Assembly (NCBI RefSeq): GCF_006345815.1
Contig: NZ_VCIG01000005.1
Location: 434,001-498,000, forward strand
Direction: 5' to 3'
Source of the DNA: Ochrobactrum sp. CGA5
GTDB taxonomy: Bacteria > Pseudomonadota > Alphaproteobacteria > Rhizobiales > Rhizobiaceae
Length of the DNA stretch: 64,000 nucleotides
Shown: piece by piece, positions 17,274 through 27,549 of the stretch
Numbering within the stretch: the stretch's first letter is position 1
How the letters are laid out: each line of letters opens with the position of its first letter
Made by a program: the position numbers and the translations under genes
Notes under the pieces: model-generated
The model's database searches: none
Seen by the model: only the letters and a program-made list of their open reading frames with translations
What the model was told of the DNA's origin: nothing

Positions 17274-17360
17274 ATGATTATGGATTTCGCCGTCCTGGCA
17301 ACTGGCATCGGGTTTTTCACGCTGCTGTTCGGCTACCTGCGTATCTGCGAAAGGCTTTAA
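17274..17360 (+). CDS. Small membrane protein upstream of kdpF (28 residues)
   Basis: ATG 17274 (or ATG 17280) opens a 28-codon frame with one hydrophobic helix, VLATGIGFFTLLFGYL, ending in the charged tail RICERL. It is nine bases upstream of kdpF in the same direction. Its layout, one helix followed by a cysteine-containing basic/acidic end, differs from kdpF, so it is not a duplicate. I recall similar tiny ORFs before kdpF in other bacteria but cannot verify this here. It could be an additional accessory subunit of the KdpFABC complex or an uncharacterised regulator. Absence of a strong ribosome site lowers confidence. Confidence 0.55.
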   Translation: MIMDFAVLATGIGFFTLLFGYLRICERL

Positions 17361-17369
17361 GGCACCGTC

Positions 17370-17459
17370 ATGATGATCGAATACGTCGCAGGCGCTTTGG
17401 TCGCTGTCTTCATAGCCGCTTATCTCCTCTACGCGCTCATACGACCGGAACGGTTCTAG
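17370..17459 (+). CDS. kdpF: Potassium-transporting ATPase subunit KdpF
   Basis: A 29-residue single-helix protein: a short N-terminus, the hydrophobic stretch VAGALVAVFIAAYLLYALI and the diagnostic end RPERF. Length and tail match KdpF, the small lipid-like stabilising subunit of the KdpFABC pump. It lies 56 bases before kdpA. A second ATG directly follows the first, so the protein may be one residue shorter. Confidence 0.93.
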   Translation: MMIEYVAGALVAVFIAAYLLYALIRPERF

Positions 17460-17515
17460 GCCGACCTTCGGCCAAGCCCGCTTAACCGGCAGCCTTTCAG
17501 GCCTTGGAAAAGACC

Positions 17516-19219
17516 ATGACACTCAATGGATGGATTCAGATCCTCGCTTTTTGCGGGATCATCATTTTGCTCGTCAAACCGCTCGGCGGTTACATGACGC
17601 GCGTTTTCAGCGGTGAACGGACGTTTCTTTCACCCATACTCGCCCCGGTCGAACGTGGGCTTTACCGTCTCGCAGGCACGAGCGAGCGAGAAGAGCAGCA
17701 TTGGACGACCTACACTGCGTCACTCCTGCTATTCAATCTGGCCGGTTTTCTGCTGCTTTATACGCTACAGCGGTTTCAGGGCAACCTGCCCTTCAACCCG
17801 ATGGGCTTGAGCAGCGTTCCGGCGGATCTTGCCTTCAACACTGCCGCCAGCTTTGTTACCAACACCAACTGGCAGAACTATGGTGGCGAAAGCACCATGT
17901 CCTACCTGACGCAGATGGCTGGACTGACAGTGCAGAATTTCGTTTCGGCAGCAACAGGAGTTGCGATCGCCATAGCGCTCATTCGTGCGTTCTCGCGTAA
18001 GTCTATGAAGACGCTTGGAAGTTTCTGGGTCGATCTTACGCGCTGCACGCTTTACGTCCTTTTGCCTTTGTGCATTCTCCTCACTCTAGCTTTTGTCAGC
18101 CTCGGCGTGCCGCAAACAATTGGCGCTTATGCCGAAGCAACAACACTGGAAGGTGCAAGACAGGTAATTGCACTTGGACCAGTTGCTTCACAGCTTGCCA
18201 TCAAGATGCTTGGCACCAATGGCGGCGGCTTCTTCAATGCCAATTCCGCGCATCCCTTCGAAAACCCCAACGCCATCTCCAACATGATTCAGATGGTTGC
18301 AATTTTCGCTATCGGCGCGGCTCTCACCAATGTCTTCGGGCGAATGGTCGGCAATGAACGTCAGGGGTGGGCGATTTTTGCTGCTATGGGCACACTGTTC
18401 GTTGCAGGTGTTGCTATCTGCTACTGGGCCGAAGCGGCAGGCAATCCCCTCATACATGCACTTGGCATTGATGGCGGCAACATGGAGGGAAAGGAAACAC
18501 GCTTCGGCATTGCAATGTCTGCGCTTTTCGCCGTCGTTACAACAGCGGCGTCATGCGGTGCGGTGATCACCATGCATGACAGCATGACGGCGCTGGGCGG
18601 AATGATCCCCATGCTCAACATGATGCTGGGAGAGATTATCATCGGCGGTGTAGGCGCAGGCTTCTACGGTATCGTTCTGTTCGTCGTCGTTGCAATTTTC
18701 GTAGCTGGCCTGATGGTTGGACGCACTCCCGAATATCTGGGCAAGAAGATCGAGGCAAAAGAAGTGAAAATGGCCGTACTCGCTGTTCTCTGTCTTCCTC
18801 TCTCAATCCTGGGCTTTACGGCAGCTTCTTCTGTTCTTCCGACAGGTCTAGCATCTATCGCAAACCCCGGCCCGCATGGTTTTTCGGAAATCCTCTACGC
18901 TTACACATCCGGTACGGCGAACAACGGTTCGGCCTTTGGCGGTCTGTCAGGCAATACACCCTGGTACAATATCACTATCGGTCTTGCCATGCTGATGGGC
19001 CGTTTTCTGGTGATCATTCCTGCCATGGCGATCGCTGGTTCGCTTGTCGCCAAGAAAACGGCGCCGCAATCTGCGGGCACCTTCCCTACAACCGGTCCAC
19101 TTTTTGTGGGGCTGTTGATCGGCGTCATCCTTGTGGTAGGTGGCTTGATCTTCTTTCCGGCGCTGGCACTTGGTCCCATTGCTGAACACCTCGCGATGAT
19201 CAAGGGGCAGATGTTCTGA
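17516..19219 (+). CDS. kdpA: Potassium-transporting ATPase, K+-channel-like subunit KdpA
   Basis: A 567-residue inner-membrane protein with ten helices arranged in four pore-loop repeats. Filter-type segments are visible, including [33 protein letters not shown] and the later [23 protein letters not shown]. It selects and gates K+ in the KdpFABC high-affinity pump. The start at 17516 (MTLNGW) follows GGAAAAG and agrees with the usual length; an ATG four codons upstream is in frame but less likely. The stop overlaps the ATG of a tiny ORF. Confidence 0.96.
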   Translation: MTLNGWIQILAFCGIIILLVKPLGGYMTRVFSGERTFLSPILAPVERGLYRLAGTSEREEQHWTTYTASLLLFNLAGFLLLYTLQRFQGNLPFNPMGLSSVPADLAFNTAASFVTNTNWQNYGGESTMSYLTQMAGLTVQNFVSAATGVAIAIALIRAFSRKSMKTLGSFWVDLTRCTLYVLLPLCILLTLAFVSLGVPQTIGAYAEATTLEGARQVIALGPVASQLAIKMLGTNGGGFFNANSAHPFENPNAISNMIQMVAIFAIGAALTNVFGRMVGNERQGWAIFAAMGTLFVAGVAICYWAEAAGNPLIHALGIDGGNMEGKETRFGIAMSALFAVVTTAASCGAVITMHDSMTALGGMIPMLNMMLGEIIIGGVGAGFYGIVLFVVVAIFVAGLMVGRTPEYLGKKIEAKEVKMAVLAVLCLPLSILGFTAASSVLPTGLASIANPGPHGFSEILYAYTSGTANNGSAFGGLSGNTPWYNITIGLAMLMGRFLVIIPAMAIAGSLVAKKTAPQSAGTFPTTGPLFVGLLIGVILVVGGLIFFPALALGPIAEHLAMIKGQMF

Positions 19220-19305
19220 TGCTGAAGCCTTCAAGCTGCATTCTCTCGATTCTTCTGGCAACGACCGTCCTTTTTCTTGCGGTTCAGCTTGTCGGCTTGA
19301 TCTGA
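19219..19305 (+). CDS. Small membrane ORF between kdpA and kdpB (28 residues)
   Basis: The kdpA stop and an ATG overlap as TGATG, followed by 28 codons: a short polar start MLKPSSC, then one hydrophobic helix [21 protein letters not shown]. The overlap is the arrangement used for translational coupling, and the frame ends 41 bases before kdpB. No homologue name is known to me. It may be a further single-helix accessory of the pump, or a spacer ORF that tunes kdpB translation. Confidence is limited by size. Confidence 0.5.
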   Translation: MLKPSSCILSILLATTVLFLAVQLVGLI

Positions 19306-19346
19306 GCTTCTCCGAACGGAAACGTAATTTTACTGGAGCCTCTGTT

Positions 19347-21401
19347 ATGAGCCAGTCCAAATCCACGAGCATTCTCGATGCCCGCATTCTTTTACCTGCC
19401 ATTGGCGATGCCTTTCGCAAGCTCAACCCAAAGAGCCTTGCACGCAATCCGGTAATGTTTGTGGTTGCCGTCGTTTCACTACTTACAACATTGTTGCTTC
19501 TGAAAGACGCGGCCACGGGCAATCCAAATGTAGGTTTTTCATTCCAGATCGTCCTATGGCTGTGGTTCACAGTTCTGTTTGCGAATTTTGCCGAGGCCGT
19601 CGCAGAAGGCCGCGGCAAAGCACAGGCGGATTCATTGCGCCGGACGCGAACGGAAACGCAAGCCAAACTTCTGGATAGTTCCGAAGGCCCCAACTGGAAA
19701 ACCGTGCCAGGAACGAGCCTGAAAGTCGGCGATATCGTTCTGGTGGAAGCCCATGACATCATTCCCTCAGACGGAGAAGTCATCGAAGGGGTGGCCTCCG
19801 TCAACGAAGCCGCCATCACAGGGGAATCAGCGCCCGTCATCCGCGAGTCCGGCGGCGACCGCTCTGCTGTTACAGGTGGCACACAAGTCTTGTCCGACTG
19901 GATCAAGGTTCGTATCACAGCCGCGCAAGGCTCCACCTTCATCGACAAGATGATTAGTCTCGTCGAGGGTGCCGAGCGCAAGAAAACACCGAATGAGATC
20001 GCTCTCAATATTCTACTTGCAGGCATGACACTGATATTTGTTCTTGCCGTTGTTACGATCCCAAGCTTTGCCACCTATGCAGGCGGCTATATCCCCGTCA
20101 CGGTGCTGGTTGCACTCTTCGTCACGCTGATCCCGACCACAATCGGCGCTTTGCTTTCAGCTATAGGCATTGCAGGCATGGACCGCCTGGTGCGCTTCAA
20201 CGTGCTCGCCATGTCCGGTCGGGCGGTGGAAGCCGCGGGCGACGTCGACACACTGCTTCTCGACAAAACCGGAACGATCACACTCGGTAATCGTCAGGCA
20301 ACTGCTTTTGTCCCCGTCAGCGGCGTAACCGAGCAAATGCTCGCCGATGCTGCACAACTGGCCTCGCTTGCCGACGAAACGCCGGAAGGCCGTTCCATCG
20401 TCGTTCTAGCCAAGGAAAAGTATGGTTTGCGGGGTCGCGATATGCAGGGGCTTCAGGCACATTTTGTACCGTTCACGGCACAGAGCCGCATGAGCGGAGT
20501 CGATGTTGAAGGCTGCGTCATTCGCAAAGGTGCAGTCGATGCAGTGCTTGCCTATGTGGGACAGGGCAAGCGCACTGACGAAAGGAAGCTGTCGGAGTTG
20601 CAATCAATCGCTGACACAATCGCCAAGGCTGGTGGCACACCGCTTGCTGTTGCCAAGGACGGGCTTCTTCTCGGGGTCGTGCACCTGAAAGACATCGTCA
20701 AAGGTGGCATCCATGAACGCTTCGCGGAACTGCGCCGGATGGGCATCCGTACGGTCATGATTACCGGCGACAATCCGATGACAGCGGCGGCGATCGCCGC
20801 TGAAGCCGGTGTGGACGACTTCCTTGCCCAAGCGACCCCAGAAAACAAACTGTCGCTCATTCGTGAGGAACAAGCCAAGGGTAAACTCGTTGCAATGTGC
20901 GGCGACGGCACCAATGACGCGCCCGCCCTTGCCCAAGCCGATGTGGGGGTGGCAATGAACACCGGCACGGTAGCCGCGCGTGAAGCCGGCAATATGGTCG
21001 ATCTCGACAGCGATCCCACAAAACTCATCGAGATAGTTGAAATAGGCAAGCAATTGCTGATGACGCGTGGAGCGTTGACCACATTCTCCATCGCCAACGA
21101 CATCGCAAAGTACTTTGCAATTATTCCGGCGATGTTTCTGGCCTTTTATCCCCAGCTTGGTGCACTCAATATCATGGGTCTGGCTACGCCACAGAGCGCC
21201 ATCCTGTCGGCCATCATTTTCAACGCGTTGATTATCGTGGCGCTAATCCCGCTATCGTTGAAAGGCGTAACCTACAAGCCCGTCGGCGCGGGCGCCCTGC
21301 TTTCACGCAATCTTCTGATCTACGGCCTCGGCGGCGTCATCGTACCATTCATCGGCATCAAGGCCATCGATATGGCCATTACCGCACTTGGCCTCGCATA
21401 A
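19347..21401 (+). CDS. kdpB: Potassium-transporting ATPase, catalytic P-type ATPase subunit KdpB
   Basis: A 684-residue P-type ATPase. The actuator motif ITGES lies near residue 160, the phosphorylated aspartate is D306 in DKTGTIT, and the hinge motif is [10 protein letters not shown] near residue 520. Seven membrane segments are expected and the N-terminal and C-terminal hydrophobic clusters fit. ATP hydrolysis here drives K+ uptake through KdpA. Sequence is full length with no missing catalytic residue. It is followed 12 bases later by kdpC. Confidence 0.97.
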   Translation: MSQSKSTSILDARILLPAIGDAFRKLNPKSLARNPVMFVVAVVSLLTTLLLLKDAATGNPNVGFSFQIVLWLWFTVLFANFAEAVAEGRGKAQADSLRRTRTETQAKLLDSSEGPNWKTVPGTSLKVGDIVLVEAHDIIPSDGEVIEGVASVNEAAITGESAPVIRESGGDRSAVTGGTQVLSDWIKVRITAAQGSTFIDKMISLVEGAERKKTPNEIALNILLAGMTLIFVLAVVTIPSFATYAGGYIPVTVLVALFVTLIPTTIGALLSAIGIAGMDRLVRFNVLAMSGRAVEAAGDVDTLLLDKTGTITLGNRQATAFVPVSGVTEQMLADAAQLASLADETPEGRSIVVLAKEKYGLRGRDMQGLQAHFVPFTAQSRMSGVDVEGCVIRKGAVDAVLAYVGQGKRTDERKLSELQSIADTIAKAGGTPLAVAKDGLLLGVVHLKDIVKGGIHERFAELRRMGIRTVMITGDNPMTAAAIAAEAGVDDFLAQATPENKLSLIREEQAKGKLVAMCGDGTNDAPALAQADVGVAMNTGTVAAREAGNMVDLDSDPTKLIEIVEIGKQLLMTRGALTTFSIANDIAKYFAIIPAMFLAFYPQLGALNIMGLATPQSAILSAIIFNALIIVALIPLSLKGVTYKPVGAGALLSRNLLIYGLGGVIVPFIGIKAIDMAITALGLA

Positions 21402-21413
21402 GGATTAGCAAAA

Positions 21414-21986
21414 ATGCTGAAACAACTTCGTCCAGCACTTGTCATGATTGTGTCGCTTACCGTCATCACGGGCTTACTCTACCCGCTCGGCATGACGGGT
21501 ATCGCCCAGGCGATTTTTCCGGGCAAAGCCAGTGGGAGCCTTATCGAAAGAGACGGCTCGATTATCGGCTCAGAATTGATCGGACAACGTTTCACTGGTG
21601 ACCGCTATTTTCACGGCCGCCCGTCCGCCGCAGGACAAAACGGTTATGATGCCGCAAGTTCTGGCGGCTCCAATCTCGGTCCAACCAACCCAAAACTGAT
21701 TGAACGGATGAAAGCAGACGCGGCTGCTCTGTTGCAAGACGAAAACTCTGTGCCACCCCCGATTGACCTTGTGACAACATCTGCAAGCGGTCTCGATCCA
21801 CATATTTCGCCGGAAGCAGCTTTTTATCAGGTGCCTCGCGTTGCGAAAGCGCGCGGCATTGATGAGGCAGCATTGCGTGGAATTGTCGAGAAACAGGTTG
21901 AAGCCCGTAAACTCGGGTTCCTCGGTGAACCGGTAGTCAATGTTTTGAAGCTCAATCTTATTCTGGACAGAACAGGTACCAAGTAG
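21414..21986 (+). CDS. kdpC: Potassium-transporting ATPase subunit KdpC
   Basis: A 190-residue protein with one N-terminal helix (about 9-31) and a periplasmic domain. Family segments are present: [38 protein letters not shown] and [19 protein letters not shown]. KdpC joins KdpA and KdpB in the membrane complex. Length agrees with the family. It is in the standard order between kdpB and kdpD. Confidence 0.96.
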   Translation: MLKQLRPALVMIVSLTVITGLLYPLGMTGIAQAIFPGKASGSLIERDGSIIGSELIGQRFTGDRYFHGRPSAAGQNGYDAASSGGSNLGPTNPKLIERMKADAAALLQDENSVPPPIDLVTTSASGLDPHISPEAAFYQVPRVAKARGIDEAALRGIVEKQVEARKLGFLGEPVVNVLKLNLILDRTGTK

Positions 21987-22039
21987 AATAAACTGGCGGC
22001 GGCATGATTTGCCGCCCCTTTCCTTCCAGGAGCTATTAC

Positions 22040-24745
22040 TTGACATCGGAACCATTTCGCTTCGGCGAGAACAGACCCTCCCCCGATGCTTTGCTGGAAC
22101 AGGCGGAACGCGAGACGCGTGGCCGCCTGAAAATATTTCTCGGTGCTGCGCCAGGTGTCGGCAAGACCTATGAAATGCTGATGTCTGGCCGCGCGCGCAA
22201 AGCCGATGGAACGGATGTCGTCATCGGCGTCGTGGAAACACATGGGCGAGCGGAAACCGAAGCCCTGACTGAAGGGCTTGACATTGTTCCCCGTGCACAC
22301 GTGACCTATCGCGGTCATGAACTTGATGAGATGGATATCGACGCCGTTTTGGATCGAAGGCCGCAACTGGTTCTTGTGGATGAACTGGCACACACCAACG
22401 CACCGGGCAGCCGGCATCCCAAGCGGTATCAGGATGTGGAAGAAATCCTGTCACGTGGGATAGATGTCTATACCACGCTCAATATCCAGCACGTGGAAAG
22501 CCTTAACGATGTCGTGGCACAAATCACCCGCATCCGAGTACGTGAAACCGTGCCCGATAGTATCATTGATCGTGCCGATGACATCGAATTGATTGATCTC
22601 ACGCCGAATGATCTCATCAAGAGGCTCAATGAAGGAAAGATTTATCTTCCGAAAACTGCAAAGCGAGCGATCCGCAACTATTTTTCTCCAGGAAATCTGA
22701 CTGCTCTGCGCGAATTGGCACTACGCCGTACGGCCCAGCGTGTAGATGAACAACTGCTCAGCCATATGCGGGCCCACGCCATTGAAGGCCCCTGGGCAGC
22801 AGGCGACCGTATATTGGTTGCCATCGATGATCGACCCGCCAGTATATCACTGGTTCGTTATGCGCGTCGGCTCGCGGACCGTCTTCGTGCGCCTTGGGCA
22901 GCAATTCATATTGAAACCGCACATTCTGCTAGACTTACCGAAGAAGCAAAAGACAGGCTTGCCACCACATTAAGACTTGCGGAACAGCTTGGCGGGGAAA
23001 CAATCATTATCCCGGGCCAATCTGTAGCCGAAGATATTGTTCGCTACGCTTCAACCCACAACTTCACCCAGATCGTTGCCGGAAAGTCCATAAAGTCGCG
23101 CTGGCGTGAGACGGTTGAAGGATCCATTGCGCGCGAGCTTGTCCGGCTTTCCGGCGCAATCGATATTCACATAACAGCAGGTGTCAAATACGAAAACGGA
23201 GGCCCCAGCCGCGAGGTTAACACCGCCAAGCAGAAAAGGAAGCTCGAGTTCCGACCCTATCTGAGTGGTGTGGCCATGACTGGCGCGGCGCTTATCGCGG
23301 GATTGCTACTCGACCAGTTTCTGGACGTCCGCAGCATAGCTCTGGTGTTTGTCGTCGGTGTCCTCGGCGTCGCTGTCACCCTCGGTCTTTGGCCAGCGCT
23401 TTTCGCGTCCATACTGAGTGCTTTGGCCTATAACTTCTTCTTTCTTTCTCCCCTCTACACGCTCTCCATCGCCGATCCCGAAAGCGTCGTCGCGCTGATT
23501 TTTTTTCTGTTTGTGAGTTTTATTGCCAGTAATCTGGCGAGCCGCGTTCAACGGCAAGCCGCAGCCGCGCGACAACGCGCGCGTATGACGGAAGACCTGT
23601 ATCTTTTCAGCAAAAAGCTGGCGGGAACCGGATCACTCGATGACGTCCTATGGGCCACCGCATTCCAGATCGCATCGATGCTCAAGGTCCGCGTCGTGAT
23701 CCTGCTGCCTGAAGGAAACAACATTGCGGTCAGGGGCGCGTATCCGCCCGATGACACCCTGGATGATGCTGATATCGCTGCCGCACACTGGACTTGGGAA
23801 CACGACCTTCCCGCAGGGCGTGGAGCTAATACGTTGCCGGGCGCCAAGCGGCTCTATCTGCCTCTCAAAACCGCACGAACATCCGTGGGTGTCATCGGGC
23901 TCGACAATGATCGCATGGGGCCTATCCTTACGCCTGAACAGCAACGCCTCTTCGAAGCGTTGGCAGATCAGGCTGCTATTGCCATCGAACGTGTTCAGCT
24001 TGTCGGTGATGTTGAACGCGCCAAGCTTGCAGCTGAAGCCGACAAGCTACGTTCGGCCCTGCTCACCTCAATCTCGCATGATCTGAAGACCCCGCTGGCC
24101 GCAATTCTTGGTGCAGCCACAACATTGCGTGATTATTCCAACTCACTGCCAGATGCCGACCGGTTCGATCTGGTCGCAACCATGGTGGATCAATCGGAAC
24201 GTTTGAACCGCTTCATCGCCAACCTCCTTGATATGACAAAGATCGAAGCCGGTGCAATGAAGCCCAATCTGTCGCTTCATTATGTTGGCGACCTCATCGG
24301 GGCTGCACTCAATCGCGCAGCCAAGATCCTGATCCATCATCAGGTCAACATTGCTGTTCCAGCTGATTTGCCTATGGTGCAGCTTGATCCCGTTCTGTTT
24401 GAGCAGGTCTTGTTCAATTTGCTCGACAATGCAGCCAAATATGCCCCTGACAACACACCGATTACGATAAAGGCCCATGCTGGGCCTTCTCTTATAACGC
24501 TGGAAATCAGTGATCGGGGTCCAGGTATTCCGCCGGACGATCTGGAACGTGTATTCGATACATTCTATCGTGTGCGTAAGGGTGACCATGTGCAAGCTGG
24601 GACCGGACTGGGGCTTTCAATCGCTCGCGGCTTCATCGAAGCGATGGGAGGTTCTATTCGGGCAGGCAATCGGCATGAAGGCACCGGTGCCGCCTTTACA
24701 ATTACTTTGCCCATTGCGGCTGATGAAGTTGACAGAAACACATGA
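22040..24745 (+). CDS. kdpD: Sensor histidine kinase KdpD
   Basis: A 901-residue sensor kinase. TTG 22040 is chosen because AGGAG lies just before it and the protein then begins at the normal place; the ATG 12 codons upstream has no ribosome site. Domains in order: KdpD N-terminal domain with Walker A GAAPGVGKT (about 37-45) and the DELAHTNAPGSRH region, a USP-like domain (about 245-370), four membrane helices (about 405-500), a GAF domain, then HisKA with H680 in SISHDLKTPL and the HATPase_c boxes NLLDNAAKYAP, DRGPGIPP and GTGLGLSIARG. It senses K+ limitation or turgor and phosphorylates KdpE. It overlaps kdpE by four bases. Confidence 0.96.
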   Translation: MTSEPFRFGENRPSPDALLEQAERETRGRLKIFLGAAPGVGKTYEMLMSGRARKADGTDVVIGVVETHGRAETEALTEGLDIVPRAHVTYRGHELDEMDIDAVLDRRPQLVLVDELAHTNAPGSRHPKRYQDVEEILSRGIDVYTTLNIQHVESLNDVVAQITRIRVRETVPDSIIDRADDIELIDLTPNDLIKRLNEGKIYLPKTAKRAIRNYFSPGNLTALRELALRRTAQRVDEQLLSHMRAHAIEGPWAAGDRILVAIDDRPASISLVRYARRLADRLRAPWAAIHIETAHSARLTEEAKDRLATTLRLAEQLGGETIIIPGQSVAEDIVRYASTHNFTQIVAGKSIKSRWRETVEGSIARELVRLSGAIDIHITAGVKYENGGPSREVNTAKQKRKLEFRPYLSGVAMTGAALIAGLLLDQFLDVRSIALVFVVGVLGVAVTLGLWPALFASILSALAYNFFFLSPLYTLSIADPESVVALIFFLFVSFIASNLASRVQRQAAAARQRARMTEDLYLFSKKLAGTGSLDDVLWATAFQIASMLKVRVVILLPEGNNIAVRGAYPPDDTLDDADIAAAHWTWEHDLPAGRGANTLPGAKRLYLPLKTARTSVGVIGLDNDRMGPILTPEQQRLFEALADQAAIAIERVQLVGDVERAKLAAEADKLRSALLTSISHDLKTPLAAILGAATTLRDYSNSLPDADRFDLVATMVDQSERLNRFIANLLDMTKIEAGAMKPNLSLHYVGDLIGAALNRAAKILIHHQVNIAVPADLPMVQLDPVLFEQVLFNLLDNAAKYAPDNTPITIKAHAGPSLITLEISDRGPGIPPDDLERVFDTFYRVRKGDHVQAGTGLGLSIARGFIEAMGGSIRAGNRHEGTGAAFTITLPIAADEVDRNT

Positions 24746-25443
24746 CCGAGCCGAAATTGAAAGTTCTTGTTGTCGACGATGAACCCGCTATCCGCAAACT
24801 ACTGCGGGTTGGACTGATGACGGAAGGCTATACCGTCGTCGAGGCGGTGAATGGCAGCGAAGCTGATACGCTAGTTGCAACGGAAAGGCCTGATATCGTG
24901 CTTCTTGATCTGGGTCTTCCTGATACTGACGGGCATGCTCTGCTGCAACGTTGGAGGGAAACTGGCATAACGTTGCCCATTCTCATCCTCTCAAGCCGGA
25001 CCGATGAGGCTGGAATCGTCCGCGCTCTTGAAGAAGGAGCTGATGATTACATTCCAAAACCTTTCGGTATGAAGGAACTTGCTGCGCGTCTGCGGGTGGC
25101 GCTACGCCACAGGCTGCAACAGCAGGGAGAAAAGCCGCTTTTCCAATGCAACGGGCTCACGGTCGATCTTGTACGCCGCATTGTAAAACTCAATGGCGAA
25201 GAAGTTAAATTGTCGCCGAAGGAATACGACATCCTTCGCCTTCTCGTACAGCACGCCGGGAAAGTGCTGACGCACCATTTCATTCTCAGCCAGGTATGGG
25301 GCCCTGCGGCTGACGTTCAATATCTTCGTATCTACGTCCGTCAGCTACGACAGAAGATTGAAAAATCCCCAGACCAGCCACATTATATTCTAACCGAAAC
25401 AGGCGTTGGCTACAGACTGCGCGAAGCTGATCCGGTTACCTGA
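24742..25443 (+). CDS. kdpE: Response regulator KdpE
   Basis: A 233-residue OmpR/PhoB-type regulator. The receiver domain has the acidic pair D12-D13, phospho-acceptor D56 (VLLDLGLPD) and the conserved lysine in PKPFG. The C-terminal winged helix runs from about residue 130 with LSPKEYDILRLLVQHAGKVLTH and the recognition region LRIYVRQLRQKIE. When phosphorylated by KdpD it activates the kdp promoter, presumably in the T-rich region upstream of 17274. ATGA overlap with kdpD couples their translation. Confidence 0.96.
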   Translation: MTEPKLKVLVVDDEPAIRKLLRVGLMTEGYTVVEAVNGSEADTLVATERPDIVLLDLGLPDTDGHALLQRWRETGITLPILILSSRTDEAGIVRALEEGADDYIPKPFGMKELAARLRVALRHRLQQQGEKPLFQCNGLTVDLVRRIVKLNGEEVKLSPKEYDILRLLVQHAGKVLTHHFILSQVWGPAADVQYLRIYVRQLRQKIEKSPDQPHYILTETGVGYRLREADPVT

Positions 25444-25508
25444 GTAAGCCGGAACCAAGCCCTTGCAAAAGCGTTGTTTGCCAAACAACCAAGATGACGG
25501 AGGCGAGC

Positions 25509-25913
25509 GTGGTCGAGCTGGTCAACAATATCGAGAATGTGGAATTTATAATTGCCAAAGCTCGGGAATATGATGTTCAGGTTCCCGCGACTGATGAAGA
25601 ATCAGGTTCCAACGCCAGCGACGACAATGAAGTTGATATTCTTGATGCCTCGCTGGCCAATCCCACCCGCAAGGAACTTTTTGCGGCTATTCGCTCCCTG
25701 AATATCGATGAGCGACAGGAATTACTGGCGCTAATGTGGGTTGGTCGCGGCGACTTCAGCGCTGATGAATGGGACGAAGCCCTCTCAACCGCCGCCGATC
25801 GCGACAATGGCCGGGAAGCCAAATATCTTATAGGCACACCACTTCTGGGAGATTACCTGGAAGAAGGACTGGTCGCCTTGGGCTTTGACGTCGAAGCCTA
25901 CGACAATGAATAA
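25509..25913 (+). CDS. DUF3775 domain protein
   Basis: A 134-residue acidic protein. GTG 25509 is preferred because GGAGG stands five bases upstream; the in-frame ATG at 25494 would add five residues but has no ribosome site. The N-terminal part (VELVNNIENVEFIIAKAREYDV) is followed by an acidic linker and then the conserved core LFAAIRSLNIDERQELLALMWVGRGDF and LGDYLEEGLVALGF, which I recognise as DUF3775. Its function is unknown. It follows kdpE by 65 bases in the same direction, so co-expression is possible, but the family also occurs away from kdp. Confidence 0.75.
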   Translation: MVELVNNIENVEFIIAKAREYDVQVPATDEESGSNASDDNEVDILDASLANPTRKELFAAIRSLNIDERQELLALMWVGRGDFSADEWDEALSTAADRDNGREAKYLIGTPLLGDYLEEGLVALGFDVEAYDNE

Positions 25914-26040
25914 GAAAAATTGATGTTTCAATGCGTCCTTCTGTTTTGACGCCGCCATGTCGGAGCATTAGTGTCAAACAAAAATCGGGGGTGGCTTATT
26001 GCGCTGGCCCTGAAGATTAAGCGCGGCGGAGGATGGCACA

Positions 26041-27486
26041 ATGCTTCAGAAAAACCTCGATCAGAAAACGAACTTCTATATTGATGGAGCCTGGCGCGCG
26101 CCGATAGAAGCCAAGACCATTGAGGTCATTAATCCCGCTAACGAAAAGCCTTTTGCTGTCATCTCAGCTGGTACTTCGAAGGATATCGATCTAGCGGTCG
26201 CAGCCGCTCGCAAGGCTTTCCCTTCCTGGAGCGAGACGCCAGCAGAAGAACGTATCGGCTATATCCGAAGGCTAGTGGAAATTTACGAAAGCCGTCTGGA
26301 AGAAATGGCTAAGGCAATTTCACTCGAAATGGGCGCGCCAATCACGCTTGCACGGGAATCGCAGGCCACAGCGGGCCTCTCGCATGCCAAGGCGTTCATC
26401 GCGGCGTTCGAGAACTTCGAATTCGAAGAGGTTCTTTCTCCAAAACATCCGAACCAGATTGTCGTGCGTGAACCGATCGGCGTTTGCGGCCTCATTACCC
26501 CATGGAACTGGCCAATGAACCAGATCGCGCTGAAAGTTATTCCTGCACTTGCTGTTGGCTGCACCGTCGTCCTGAAACCGTCCGAGATCGCGCCAATGTC
26601 GGCCATGTTGTTTGCGGAATTTGTTGATCAGGCAGGATTCCCGAAAGGCGTTTTCAATCTGGTCAATGGAGAAGGCAATGTCGTTGGCGAAGCATTGTCG
26701 CAGCATCCAGATGTCGACATGATGTCCTTTACCGGTTCGACCCGCGCAGGAGCAGCGGTTTCGCGGGCAGCAGCAGCAACAGTTAAGCGCGTTTCGCTGG
26801 AGCTTGGCGGCAAGTCACCGAACATCGTGTTCGCCGATACCGATCTGGAGAAGACCATCGCGCGCAGTCTTGCACATTGCTTCGAGAATACCGGCCAATC
26901 CTGCAATGCGCCGACACGCATGCTTGTGGAACGCTCAGTCTACGACAAGGCGGTTGAGCTCGCCAAGAAGGTAACTGACGATACGAAGGTTGGCGACCCA
27001 TCAGAAGAAGGGGATCATATCGGTCCGCTTTCCTCTTCGATCCAGTTCGAGAAGGTTCAGCAACTGATCCAGAAAGGCATCGATGAAGGTGCGCGGCTTG
27101 TAGCAGGCGGAACCGGGCGTCCCGAAGGGTTTACCGAAGGTGATTTCGTCAAGCCGACCGTCTTTGCCGACGTGACCAATGACATGACGATTGCCCGTGA
27201 AGAAATCTTCGGACCGGTACTTGCAATGATCCCGTTCGATACCGAAGAAGAAGCAATCGCGATTGCCAATGACACGCCATATGGACTGGCAGCTTATATT
27301 CAGACCGGTAATCCAGAACGCGCAAAACGTGTGGCGCGCAAATTGCGCGCTGGCATGGTGCAGATCAACGGCACATCGCGCGCACCTGGCAGCCCATTTG
27401 GTGGCTATAAACAATCGGGCAATGGGCGTGAAGGCGGCAAGTGGGGTCTGGAAGACTTCATGGAAGTAAAACTTATCAGCGGATGA
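26041..27486 (+). CDS. Aldehyde dehydrogenase, NAD(P)-dependent
   Basis: A 481-residue enzyme with all catalytic elements of the ALDH superfamily: oxyanion asparagine N156 in TPWNWP, K179 in VLKPSE, general base E254 in LELGGKSPN and nucleophile C288 in GQSCNAPTR. The C-terminal NGTSRAPGSPFGGYKQSGNGRE region is typical. GGAGGA precedes the ATG. It oxidises an aldehyde to the acid in the cytosol. The closest general pattern is the broad-range aldehyde dehydrogenase group; alpha-ketoglutarate semialdehyde would fit the 5-kb FAH enzyme but the genes are 20 kb apart and that link is speculative. It is monocistronic, closed by a terminator. Confidence 0.9.
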   Translation: MLQKNLDQKTNFYIDGAWRAPIEAKTIEVINPANEKPFAVISAGTSKDIDLAVAAARKAFPSWSETPAEERIGYIRRLVEIYESRLEEMAKAISLEMGAPITLARESQATAGLSHAKAFIAAFENFEFEEVLSPKHPNQIVVREPIGVCGLITPWNWPMNQIALKVIPALAVGCTVVLKPSEIAPMSAMLFAEFVDQAGFPKGVFNLVNGEGNVVGEALSQHPDVDMMSFTGSTRAGAAVSRAAAATVKRVSLELGGKSPNIVFADTDLEKTIARSLAHCFENTGQSCNAPTRMLVERSVYDKAVELAKKVTDDTKVGDPSEEGDHIGPLSSSIQFEKVQQLIQKGIDEGARLVAGGTGRPEGFTEGDFVKPTVFADVTNDMTIAREEIFGPVLAMIPFDTEEEAIAIANDTPYGLAAYIQTGNPERAKRVARKLRAGMVQINGTSRAPGSPFGGYKQSGNGREGGKWGLEDFMEVKLISG

Positions 27487-27504
27487 TCCGCAAACGAAGA
27501 CAAG

Positions 27505-27533
27505 CAAAAAGCGCCGTTTAGAGGCGCTTTTTG
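27505..27533. terminator. Bidirectional rho-independent terminator
   Basis: CAAAAAGCGCC, a 7-base loop and GGCGCTTTTTG form an 11-bp stem whose arms are A-rich and T-rich. It lies between the convergent aldehyde dehydrogenase and the last gene of the peptide ABC operon and can serve both strands. Confidence 0.88.
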
Positions 27534-27549
27534 ATTTTCCACTTGAAAT

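Noticed and set aside
18947-20074. A 375-codon minus-strand frame across the kdpA/kdpB junction
   Set aside because: Antisense to two clear genes and has no recognisable motif or ribosome site.
26041-27486. Aldehyde dehydrogenase as the last step of the sugar-acid locus
   Set aside because: It would fit alpha-ketoglutarate semialdehyde oxidation but lies 20 kb away with its own terminator and no copy of the GTTGTCAGACAAC site upstream.
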